A DNA stretch of 64,000 nt from Saccharothrix tamanrassetensis (GTDB lineage Bacteria; Actinomycetota; Actinomycetes; Mycobacteriales; Pseudonocardiaceae). Location: NCBI RefSeq assembly GCF_014203665.1, contig NZ_JACHJN010000007.1:436059-500058 (forward strand), given 5' to 3'. This document shows positions 49,362-57,498 of the stretch, one piece after another (within the stretch, counting starts at the first letter, position 1; each line of letters opens with the position of its first letter). A program made the translations under genes and the position numbers. The notes below the pieces were generated by a model. It ran no database searches, had not been told where the DNA came from, and saw only the letters and a program-made list of their open reading frames with translations.

Positions 49362-50627
49362 CTACCGGAGGACGTCACGGGCTTCGCGGACCGCCTGCTC
49401 CCACGCCTGCCCGACGTCCTGCGCGCCGTCCTCGACGCGGCCGAGGGCCCGGCCGAACACCGGTCGCACGTCGGCGTCGCGGACACCCCGGTAGTTGGGC
49501 CGCACGGTGTCGGACGAGGCGGCGAACAGCCGGCCCACGGGCGCGTCGCCGAAGTAGGGGTCCTTGTGCTGCAACACGACCGGGTCCCGGTAGACCTCGG
49601 GCTCGCTGGGCAGGATGCCGTCGTCGACGAACAGCCTCTTCTGCTGCTCGGGCGCGGTGAGCCACTCGGCCAACCGGTACGCCTCGCGCTGGTGCTCGCC
49701 CTGCGCGGGCACCGCCAGGTAGGACCCGCCCCAGTTGCCGCCGCCGCCCGGTATCGCGGTGATGTCCCACTTGCCCGCGCCGGCGGGGCCACCCGCCTCC
49801 TTGATCTGGGTGAGCATCCACGCCGGGCAGGTGATGGTGGCGAAGCTGCCCTGGTTGATGGCGACGTTCCACGGCTGCGTGAACGTGGCGACCTTCGCCG
49901 TGTGCCCCTTGGCGCCGAGTGCGCCCGCGATGTCGAACGCCCGCTTCACGTTGGGGTTGGTGGCGCCGATGAACGAGTCGTCGGCCTTGGCGAAGTAGTT
50001 CTCCTCCGCCTGGTTGAGCACCGCCGTGTAGACCGTGTTCACCGAGTCGGTGAACCGCGCGTCGGTGACGCGCCCGGCGAAGCGTTCCGCGACCTCGGCG
50101 TAGCCCTCCCACGTCGGCCAGAGGGCGGCGACCTGGTCCCGGTCGGTGGGCAGGCCGGCGCGTTCGAACAGGTCTCGCCGGTAGCACATGGCCAGCCCGC
50201 CCATGTCGGTGCCGAGCCCGAGCACGACCTTCCCGTCGGCGGCGACGCCCTGCGCCCACTTCCACGGTGCCCACCGGTCGCGCAGCCCGTCCGCGCCGAA
50301 CCGGGCCAGGTCGGCGAACCGGTCGGCCGACTGCCGCAGCCGGGGCATGTACTGCTCCTCGATGGCGACCACGTCGGCGGCGCCGTTCCCGGCGGCCAGC
50401 GCGGTGATCAGGCCCTTGTGGTGGGAGTCGAAGTCGGCGACCCGGCCGACCACGTCCACCTCCGGGTGCGCGCGCTCGTACTCCTCGAACAGCGGGTCGT
50501 AGCCGAACTCGCCGAACGTGGCCACGGTCAGCCGCAACCGGCCGTCACCGCTCGCACCGCCCCCGCACCCGGCGACGACCATCACCAGAGCCGCGACCAG
50601 CCACGGTGTTCGATACGCCCGCTGCAT
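49362..50627 (-). CDS. Extracellular sugar-binding lipoprotein of ABC transporter
   Basis: 421 residues. Signal with lipobox (WLVAALVMVVAGCGGG, Cys at about 21), then a family-1 solute-binding protein (LTVATFGEFGYDPLFEEYERAHPEVDVVGR, PTWEGYAEVAERF, AWLLTQIKEAGG-type lid region, LAEWLTAPEQQKRLF). Preceded by GGAGGGG. First gene of the operon with two permeases and GH1 glucosidase, so the ligand is probably a beta-linked disaccharide (inference from context). Confidence 0.94.
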   Translation of the reverse strand: MQRAYRTPWLVAALVMVVAGCGGGASGDGRLRLTVATFGEFGYDPLFEEYERAHPEVDVVGRVADFDSHHKGLITALAAGNGAADVVAIEEQYMPRLRQSADRFADLARFGADGLRDRWAPWKWAQGVAADGKVVLGLGTDMGGLAMCYRRDLFERAGLPTDRDQVAALWPTWEGYAEVAERFAGRVTDARFTDSVNTVYTAVLNQAEENYFAKADDSFIGATNPNVKRAFDIAGALGAKGHTAKVATFTQPWNVAINQGSFATITCPAWMLTQIKEAGGPAGAGKWDITAIPGGGGNWGGSYLAVPAQGEHQREAYRLAEWLTAPEQQKRLFVDDGILPSEPEVYRDPVVLQHKDPYFGDAPVGRLFAASSDTVRPNYRGVRDADVRPVFGRALGRVEDGAQDVGQAWEQAVREARDVLR

Positions 50628-50709
50628 CTGGACCCCTCCGCCGCACCCGTCAGGTGGGCCACATCGTGCTACGGCCGGCGGTGCCCGCGGAGGTGCCGAC
50701 GGGGACACC

Positions 50710-50744
50710 TGCCCTTGTTCGCCGAATGGCTGCCCGAAAGGGCA
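50710..50744. promoter_or_regulatory. Inverted repeat upstream of the sugar-uptake operon
   Basis: TGCCCTT (50710-50716) and AAGGGCA (50738-50744) are perfect complements with a 21-bp spacer, in the gap between the binding-protein gene and the small genes upstream. The half-site matches the palindrome in the sheath promoter. Role unknown. Confidence 0.35.
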
Positions 50745-50746
50745 CT

Positions 50747-50914
50747 TCAGCCGACGAGCGCGCGGCGGTTCCACTCGTCGAGCAGCGTGTCGATCCACGC
50801 GGCCAGCAGCCCGGCGGTGACCGTGTCGCCGCACGCCAGGGCCAGGCACCGCTCGGCGCGGGCGGTGGCCAACTCGCCGACGAGGTCGAGCACCCGCAAC
50901 TCCTGCCTGCTCAC
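50747..50914 (-). CDS. Hypothetical 55-residue helical protein
   Basis: GTG start overlaps the stop of the gene at 50911 (GTGA), so the pair is coupled. The sequence (ELRVLDLVGELATARAERCLALACGDTVTAGLLAAWIDTLLDEWNRRAL) is one or two amphipathic helices. No known domain. Probably a partner of the 118-residue protein upstream. Confidence 0.55.
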   Translation of the reverse strand: MSRQELRVLDLVGELATARAERCLALACGDTVTAGLLAAWIDTLLDEWNRRALVG

Positions 50915-51267
50915 CGGCGTCCCGACGCGATCCGGAACGCCTCGATGTACTTGGGCAGCTCGACCAGCGCCCGCTGCCAGGTGTCGGCGGCGATCTGCCC
51001 CGCGAACACCGCGTCCACCGCGACCCGGTCCACGTCGGGCTCGATGTCGTCGCCGGCGACGTCGAGCAGCCGCCGGGACAGCTGCGCCCGGCGCACCAGG
51101 GAGCGGACCACGTCCAGCGTGTGCTCCAGTTCCGCCACGACGTCGTCGGCCTGTTCCGGCGACACCACCAGCCAACCCTCCCTGGCCAGCCTGAGCAGCA
51201 GGTCCCCGGCGAACTTCTCGCCGGTCGTACCGCGCGGTTCGTGGGCCGCGTTCCCATCGGATCGCAT
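50911..51267 (-). CDS. Hypothetical 118-residue helical protein
   Basis: Mainly helical: GEKFAGDLLLRLAREGWLVVSPEQADDVVAELEHTLDVVRSLVRRAQLSRRLLDVAGDD, then VDAVFAGQIAADTWQRALVELPKYIEAFRI. ATG start 10 bp after GGAGG. Divergent from the SARP-LuxR regulator across 281 bp (51268-51548), whose AT-richer stretch near 51335-51350 probably carries promoters. Function not recognised; the coupled 55-residue protein suggests a small two-component complex. Confidence 0.65.
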   Translation of the reverse strand: MRSDGNAAHEPRGTTGEKFAGDLLLRLAREGWLVVSPEQADDVVAELEHTLDVVRSLVRRAQLSRRLLDVAGDDIEPDVDRVAVDAVFAGQIAADTWQRALVELPKYIEAFRIASGRR

Positions 51268-51548
51268 ATCCACCGCACCTCCGCACGGGAACGTGGACGT
51301 GCCGAGCCCACCACGCCAACGCCGCGAGGCCAAGATTTGTTGAGTCGATTTGCCCGTCCGTACCCATTTCCTGCCTGCTCCACCGGGAATCGTCCGCGCC
51401 GGACGTGCCGTCGGCGGGCGGTTTCCAGCCTTCCTGCCTGCGCTACCGGGATTTCGATGCTCCGGAGGGGTGGTCGTCGCGCCGCTTCGGGCCGATCCGC
51501 GGGTCACGGCGCGTTGAGTAATCTGCGGGCGGGATTTCGGGGGTGCTG

Positions 51549-54500
51549 GTGTCGACCACTTCTGCCGACGAGCTGCGGGTGAGCGTGCTGGGACCGGTGC
51601 GCGCCTGGTCCGGCGAGGACGAGCTGGCGCTGGGGCACGCCCGGCAGCGCGCGGTGTTCGCGGTGCTGGCGGCCAGGGCGAACCAGGTGGTGTCCCGGCA
51701 CGAGCTGGTCGACGCGGTGTGGGGCGCCGAGCCGCCCGCGAGCGTCGTCGGCAGCCTGCACACCTACGTGTCCGGGCTGCGCCGCGCGCTCGGGGCGCAC
51801 CGGGAGGCGCTCGGGTCGCGGTCCACCGGGTACTCGCTGCGGCTGGCGGAGGGCGCGGTGGACACCGAGCTGTTCGACCGGGCGCGCGAGGAGGGCGGCC
51901 GGCTGCTGGCGGCGGGGCGCTGGACCGAGGCCCGGGAGGCGCTCGGCGCCGCGCTGGGGCTGTGGCACGGCGCCGCGTACGCCGGGGTGCCCGGTCCGTT
52001 CGCCGAGCTGGAGCGGCAGCGGCTGGCCGAGCTGCGGCTGGGGGTGGCGGAGCTGCACGCCCGCGCGCGGCTGGAGCTGGGCGAGCACGCCGAGGTGGTC
52101 GCGGACCTGACCGGGCTGATCGCCGAGCACCCGTGGCACGAGTCGCTGCGCGAGCTGGTGATGCTGGCGCTGCACCGCTCCGGGCGGCAGGCCGAGGCGC
52201 TGGAGGCGTTCCGCGAGGCGCGCCGGGCGCTGGTGTCGGGGCAGGGCGTCGAGCCGGGTCCGGCGCTGCGCGAGCTGCACCGGGAGATCCTGGCCGGCAC
52301 GCCGGCGGAACCGGAGCCGCCGCGCGGGCTGTTCTGCGTGCCGCCGCGCGTGGCACGGGCGATCCGCGAGCCGGGCGGCGTGTTCGTCGGGCGCGACGAG
52401 GAGACCGCGCAGCTGCGCGAACTGGTGACCGACGTGCTCGCCGGGCGCGGCACCGCCGTGTGGATCGAGGGCGAGGTGGGCATCGGGAAGTCCGCGCTGC
52501 TCACCGCGGCGCTGGCGGACGCGGGCGGGCGGGGCTGCCAGGTGGCCTGGGCCGCCGCCGACGAGCTGGGCAGGCGCAACCCGCTCCAGGTGGTCGTGAA
52601 CTGCCTCGACGTGCGCCCGGACTCGCCGGACCGGCGGCGCGCGGAGCTGGCGGCGCGGCTGTGCGGCGACCCCGGCGCGATCCCGGCCGCGGTGGACCTG
52701 CTGCTGGCCCTGGTGGACGAGGTGTGCGCGACCGCGCCGCTGGTGCTGGTGGTCGACGACCTGCACTGGGCGGACGACGCCAGCGTGCTGCTGTGGCACC
52801 GGCTGGCCGCGGCGACCCGGCAGCTGCCGCTGCTGCTGGTGGCCGCCAGCCGCGCCGACCCCGGCCGGCGGGAACTGGTCCAGGTGCGCCGCGCCGTCGA
52901 GGCGCGCAACGGGTACGTCATGGCGCTGAGCCCGCTCGCGCCGGCCGACGCGGAAGCGCTGCTCGCCCACACCGTCGGCGCGCCTCCCGGCGACGTGCTG
53001 CGCGAGCTGGCCGGCCGCGCGGTGGGCAACCCGCTCTACCTCACCGAGGTCGCCCGCGCCCTGGTGCGCGGGTCCTCCGTGCGCGTGGCGGGCGGCGTCG
53101 CCGACGTCGACCCGGCCGCCGCCGACGAGGTGCCGGGCACGCTGCTGGCCGCCGTGGAGCGCACGCTGGAGGTGCTGTCCGACGACGCGCGGGAGGTGTT
53201 GCAGCTCGCGGCGCTGCTGGGCGTGGAGTTCCGGGTGGCGGAGCTGACCGCGGTGACCGGGCGGTCGCCGCTGGAGCTGGTGGGCGTGCTGGACGAGGCG
53301 GTGGCCGCGACCGTCGTCGTGGAGGCGGGCGACGGCCTGGCGTTCCGGCACCCGTACCTGCGGCACGCGCTGCACGAGCGGGTGCCCGGGTCGGTGCGGG
53401 CGGCACTGCACCGGCACGCCGCCGAAGCGCTGGCCGGGGTGGGCGTGCCGGTCGAGCGGATCGCCGAGCACCTGGTGGCCGAGGAGATCCCGGTGGACGG
53501 CTGGGTGGTGCGCTGGCTGGCCGACCACCACGTGGCGGTGGCCAACCGCGCGCCCGCGATCGCCGCCGAGATGCTGCGCCGCGCCGTGGACACCGACCTG
53601 CCGACCCCGGTGCAGCGGGCCAGCCTGCTCACCGCCCTGGTGAGGGTGCTGTACCGGATGGGGCGGTTCCCGGAGGCGGACGCGGAGCGGGCGCTGGCGC
53701 TGGCCACCGACGCGGCGGAGGCGGCCGAGATGCGGTACGTGCGCGCGGTCATGCGGTACCGGCGCGGCGACACGGCGACCGCGATCGCCTGGCTGCGCGA
53801 GTCGCTGGACGTGCCGGACCTGCCGGAGGTCTGGCGGCTCCGCCAGGTGGCGCTGCTGGCCGACATCCGGCGCGGCGACCTGCTGGACCTCGACGCGACC
53901 GAGCGCGCGGCGTGGCGGGCGCAGGCGGACGCCGTGGCCATGGGCGAGCCGTACCCCACCGCGCACGCGTCGCAGACGCTGTGGCTGGTGAACTCGATCC
54001 GGCGGGACCACGAACAGGCGCTGCGCCACGTGGACGACGCGCTGGCCGCCGTCGGCGACCGCCCCGACCTGGCCGAGCTGCGGTTCGACCTGCTGGACAA
54101 CCGGGTGTTCAGCCTGCAGAACCTCGACCGCCTCACCGAGGCGGAGAACACGGTCTGCACGGCGCGCTCGGTCGCCGTCCGCCACCACCTGCCCACCGGC
54201 CTGCAGGTGACGGCGGCCGTGCACCACCACTGGACCGGCCGCTGGGACGAGGCGCTGGCCGAGGTGGACTCGGTGACCGAGGACGGACCGGTCATCACGT
54301 TCTTCGGCCTCCGGGAACCCCGGCCCGCCACGCTGCTCATGCACGGCGTGGCGGCGCTCATCGCCGGGCACCGCGACGACCGGGTCGCCGCCGCGGCGCA
54401 CCTGGAGGCCGCCGACGCGCACACCCCCGAGACCGGTTCGGAACGGGAGAGCTGCGACTTCTACCTGGTCGCCTCGGCGCTGGCGGCCGAGCAGCGCGGC

Positions 54501-55178
54501 GCTGCGGCGGAGGCGGTCGCCCGCCTGGCCCCGGTGCTGAGCCCGGACTACGCCCGGATGATGCTGCGCCACCAGTGGCTGCCCTACGCGATCCGCCTCG
54601 CGCTCACCGCGGGCGACCGGGCCACCGCGCTCGAAGCGCTCGCCGTGTGCGAGGAGGAGGCCGCCAAGGAGGTGCTGCCCGCGCGGGCGGCAGCCGCCGC
54701 CGCGCACTGCCGCAGCCTGGTGACCGGCGACCCCGCCCCGGTGCTGACCGCCGCCGCCCACTACCGCGAGGTGGGGCGCGTGGTGGAGTGCGCGGCGGCG
54801 CTGGAGGACGCCGGCGTGCTGCTGGCCGCCGCCGACCGCGCGGAGGAGGCGTCGGCCGCGTTCGCCGAGGCGGTGGGGCTGTTCGGGTCGCTGGCGGCCC
54901 GCTGGGACGTCCAGCGCGCGGAGAACCGCCGCCGGGCGGCGGGTGTCCCGCGCACCGGGCCGGCCGTCCGCGGACCGGCGAAGACCGGGTGGCAGGCGTT
55001 GTCGCCGCTGGAGGTCCGCATCGCGCGGCTGGTCGCGGCGGGCCTGTCGAACCCGGACATCGCGGACGAGGTCGGCCTGCCGAGGCGGACGGTGCAGTCG
55101 CACGTGTCACGGCTGGCGACCAGGCTGCGCACCGACTCGCGCGCCGGCATCACCGACCACGTCCGGGCGAACAGCTGA
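51549..55178 (+). CDS. SARP/ATPase/TPR regulator 3 with C-terminal LuxR DNA-binding domain
   Basis: About 1209 residues. SARP module (VSVLGPVRAWSGEDELALG, ELVDAVWGAEPP; BTAD to about 250), STAND ATPase with Walker A GEVGIGKS (about 310) and Walker B LVLVVDDLHWADD, helical repeats, and, unlike its two paralogues, a C-terminal LuxR helix-turn-helix (LSPLEVRIARLVAAGLSNPDIADEVGLPRRTVQSHVSRLATRL, about 1150-1200). It thus has two DNA-binding domains. The start is taken at the GTG at 51549, five bases after GGGGG; a GTG two codons earlier is also possible. In Streptomyces a large ATPase-LuxR regulator lies near the injection-system locus, so control of that system is one possibility. Confidence 0.9.
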   Translation: MSTTSADELRVSVLGPVRAWSGEDELALGHARQRAVFAVLAARANQVVSRHELVDAVWGAEPPASVVGSLHTYVSGLRRALGAHREALGSRSTGYSLRLAEGAVDTELFDRAREEGGRLLAAGRWTEAREALGAALGLWHGAAYAGVPGPFAELERQRLAELRLGVAELHARARLELGEHAEVVADLTGLIAEHPWHESLRELVMLALHRSGRQAEALEAFREARRALVSGQGVEPGPALRELHREILAGTPAEPEPPRGLFCVPPRVARAIREPGGVFVGRDEETAQLRELVTDVLAGRGTAVWIEGEVGIGKSALLTAALADAGGRGCQVAWAAADELGRRNPLQVVVNCLDVRPDSPDRRRAELAARLCGDPGAIPAAVDLLLALVDEVCATAPLVLVVDDLHWADDASVLLWHRLAAATRQLPLLLVAASRADPGRRELVQVRRAVEARNGYVMALSPLAPADAEALLAHTVGAPPGDVLRELAGRAVGNPLYLTEVARALVRGSSVRVAGGVADVDPAAADEVPGTLLAAVERTLEVLSDDAREVLQLAALLGVEFRVAELTAVTGRSPLELVGVLDEAVAATVVVEAGDGLAFRHPYLRHALHERVPGSVRAALHRHAAEALAGVGVPVERIAEHLVAEEIPVDGWVVRWLADHHVAVANRAPAIAAEMLRRAVDTDLPTPVQRASLLTALVRVLYRMGRFPEADAERALALATDAAEAAEMRYVRAVMRYRRGDTATAIAWLRESLDVPDLPEVWRLRQVALLADIRRGDLLDLDATERAAWRAQADAVAMGEPYPTAHASQTLWLVNSIRRDHEQALRHVDDALAAVGDRPDLAELRFDLLDNRVFSLQNLDRLTEAENTVCTARSVAVRHHLPTGLQVTAAVHHHWTGRWDEALAEVDSVTEDGPVITFFGLREPRPATLLMHGVAALIAGHRDDRVAAAAHLEAADAHTPETGSERESCDFYLVASALAAEQRGAAAEAVARLAPVLSPDYARMMLRHQWLPYAIRLALTAGDRATALEALAVCEEEAAKEVLPARAAAAAAHCRSLVTGDPAPVLTAAAHYREVGRVVECAAALEDAGVLLAAADRAEEASAAFAEAVGLFGSLAARWDVQRAENRRRAAGVPRTGPAVRGPAKTGWQALSPLEVRIARLVAAGLSNPDIADEVGLPRRTVQSHVSRLATRLRTDSRAGITDHVRANS

Positions 55179-55196
55179 TCCCCGGCCGGACCGCGT

Positions 55197-55210
55197 TGCC
55201 CGATCGGGCA
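55197..55210. promoter_or_regulatory. Perfect palindrome after SARP-LuxR gene
   Basis: TGCCCGATCGGGCA is a perfect 14-bp palindrome 18 bp after the stop codon, followed by GACGGTGCCCTCG, which can pair with GGGCAC. Either a compact terminator or a protein site for the gene at 55430; the remainder of the 251-bp gap shows nothing clear. Confidence 0.35.
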
Positions 55211-55429
55211 CGACGGTGCCCTCGCCCTGGTCCGCCGGCTCCTCCGACGCGCTGTCCGGCACCGGTGGACACGTGGTGTCGGCATCGCGCGCCGGGACGG
55301 AGAACGGCCCTGCACGAACAGCGGCGGCCGGAGAGGGACGAACGGGTCGACCGGTCGACGCACGCCGACCCGGCGACCGGCCCCACACCGCCGTCGGTGC
55401 TGCTCGCGACCGAAAAGTACAGTCGTCCC

Positions 55430-56092
55430 ATGACCAGGATCATGATCTACGACGGCCCCGCCGCGGAGGATGCCGCGATCACCCGCACCGGCGGCCTGCC
55501 GCTGCTCCCGGCGGACGTCGAGTGGCCCCGCTGCGCGGCGTGCAAGGGGAACATGCAGTTCCTGGCCCGCATCCAGCAGGACGGCACGTTCGTCGACGAG
55601 CACGGGGAGCCGACCGGGGACCGGCGGGTGGTGCAGGTCTTCATGTGCGAGAACGACCCGGGTATGTGCGAGACGTGGGAAGCGCACTCGGGCGCCAACG
55701 CGGTGATCGTCCTGCCGCCGGACCCGGCGCCGGTCCGGCAGGCTCCGCCCGAGGGCGTGACGACGCTGGCCGAAGTGTCGTCCGTCCGCCTGTTCGAGAC
55801 GGACGTCGAGCCCACGGAGGAGTTCTCGCACCCCTACGAAGCCGCCCGCGAGGCGTGGGCCGAGGACCCGGGCAAGCGGGGGCGGGACGTCCTCGGGCAA
55901 CTCGGCGGCAGCCCGTCCTGGCTCCAGTCCCACCGGGCGCTCGGCTGCCGCGAGTGCGCGGCGCCGCTGCGTTTCGTGGCCCAACTCGAAGAGGGGCACG
56001 ATTCCGGGACGACCGCCAACTACGGTGGCGGCTCCGCCTACGTCCACATCTGCCCCACTCACGACCAGGGCGCGTTCCTCTGGCAGCAGTGA
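55430..56092 (+). CDS. DUF1963-like zinc-binding protein
   Basis: 220 residues. TRTGGLPLLPADVEWPRCAACKGNMQFLARIQQDG is the YwqG/DUF1963-type opening. Cys pairs CAAC, a C..GMC pair near residues 75-85 and CREC plus C-T-H near the C terminus could hold one or two zinc ions. Cytoplasmic, single gene. A general binding or stress role is assumed for the family; no enzyme activity can be claimed. Confidence 0.72.
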   Translation: MTRIMIYDGPAAEDAAITRTGGLPLLPADVEWPRCAACKGNMQFLARIQQDGTFVDEHGEPTGDRRVVQVFMCENDPGMCETWEAHSGANAVIVLPPDPAPVRQAPPEGVTTLAEVSSVRLFETDVEPTEEFSHPYEAAREAWAEDPGKRGRDVLGQLGGSPSWLQSHRALGCRECAAPLRFVAQLEEGHDSGTTANYGGGSAYVHICPTHDQGAFLWQQ

Positions 56093-56280
56093 CCGACGTC
56101 CGCGCACACCGGTGACGGCGGGAGGGGCACTCGGGGTGCTCCTCCCGCCGCCTCGTCACCCGCGGCACCGGCGGTGCCCGGCCACTGCCCCTGCTCCCTG
56201 TCCCGGGACGTCCGATGCGCCTTCGGATGCGTCCGTCGCCGCCCGGTGCCGGCTCCGGGGCGGCGGGGTCGGGCCGGGGC

Positions 56281-57498
56281 TCACGTGTACCAGGTGGGCT
56301 CCGGGATCTCGCCCAGCAGCACGTACCGGCCGACCTCGGCCCGCTTGTGGGCGATCGGGTCGTGCAGGCTGTGGGTGCGGATGTTGCGCCAGAAGATGTC
56401 CAGCCCGACCTGGTTGGCCGTCGCCCGCGCCCCGGTGACCTCGAAGATCCGGGTGCCGATCTCCAGACCGGTGTCGATCGCGCGCTGCTTGGCCGCCGCG
56501 ACGACGACCGCGGCCTCACCGCGTTCCCGCTCGGTGACCTCGTCGGCGTGGGCGTTGATCGCCTCGATCAGCACGGCGGCCCGATCGGCCAGCGCCTCGG
56601 CCGCCCACAGCTTGGCCTGGAGGTCGCCGTAGGTCTCCAGGACGTGGAACTCCTCCACCGCGGCGGCCTTCACGTCCACCGCGTAGGGCCACGGCCGGGT
56701 CTTGTCCTTGGTGTAGGCGGCGGCGGTGGTCAGGGCTCCCTTGGCGATGCCGAGGTAGAAGTTGGTGAACACCAACTGGATCAGCGGCACGTTGAGCGTG
56801 TTGTACGTCCTGGGCCGGAACTCCTTGCCGACGTACCCGGCGGCGGCGGACCAAGGGACCCGCACGCCCTCGACCCGGACGCTGCCGCTCTCGGTGAGCC
56901 GCTGGCCGAGGTTGTCCCAGTCGTCCTCGAACACGATCGCGTCCTGGTCCGACGGGACGATCGCGAAGATGTGCTTGTCGGTGCCCTCCAGCACGCCTTC
57001 CAGCACGGTCACGTCGGAGACCTTGCCGCCGGTGGAGAAGGACTTGCGGCCGGTGAACACCAGCTCGTCGCCCTCCTCGGTGATGACCAGGTCGTTGTCG
57101 CGCGGGTTCACCGCACCGCCGAAGAACCACCGGTCACGGGTGGCCTGCTCCTCCACCGCGGCGATCTGCGCCGGGGTGCCGACCAGCCTCGCGGCCCAGA
57201 ACCACAGGTAGTGGTAGCCGATGAGCTGGCCGATCGAGCCGTCGCCCGCGGCGATCTCGCGGGTCACCCGGTAGGCGGTGGTCCAGTCCTGCCCGCCACC
57301 GCCGTGCTCGACCGGGCCGAGCAGGGTGACCAGCCCGGAGTCCTTGAGCAACCGGACTTCGGCGTGCGGGGTGGCGCCCGCGCGGTCGCGGGCCACCGCG
57401 TCGGTGGCCAGCAGCGTGGCCACCTGCTGCGCGCGGGCGATCCACTCGTCGGTGTCGGCGGGGGTGGTGTCCCAGGTGTGCTGTGCGGAGGTCGTCAC
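56281..57498 (-). CDS. Acyl-CoA-dehydrogenase-fold flavin monooxygenase (SfnC/DszC type)
   Basis: 405 residues: LLKDSGLVTLLGPVEHGGGGQDWTTAYRVTREIAAGDGSIGQLIGYHYLWFW, GGAVNPRDNDLVITEEGDELVFTGRKSFSTGG, C-terminal TGARATANQVGLDIFWRNIRTHSLHDPIAHKRAEVGRYVLLGE. This is the SfnC/DszC-like group that uses reduced flavin to oxygenate sulfur compounds. GTG start overlaps the sfnG stop (GTGA), so both act in one organosulfur pathway. No flavin reductase gene adjoins. Confidence 0.9.
   Translation of the reverse strand: MTTSAQHTWDTTPADTDEWIARAQQVATLLATDAVARDRAGATPHAEVRLLKDSGLVTLLGPVEHGGGGQDWTTAYRVTREIAAGDGSIGQLIGYHYLWFWAARLVGTPAQIAAVEEQATRDRWFFGGAVNPRDNDLVITEEGDELVFTGRKSFSTGGKVSDVTVLEGVLEGTDKHIFAIVPSDQDAIVFEDDWDNLGQRLTESGSVRVEGVRVPWSAAAGYVGKEFRPRTYNTLNVPLIQLVFTNFYLGIAKGALTTAAAYTKDKTRPWPYAVDVKAAAVEEFHVLETYGDLQAKLWAAEALADRAAVLIEAINAHADEVTERERGEAAVVVAAAKQRAIDTGLEIGTRIFEVTGARATANQVGLDIFWRNIRTHSLHDPIAHKRAEVGRYVLLGEIPEPTWYT

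Noticed and set aside
51504..55103. Roughly 1199-residue minus-strand frame opposite the SARP-LuxR gene
   Set aside because: Same shadow effect; the plus strand carries clear domains from end to end.
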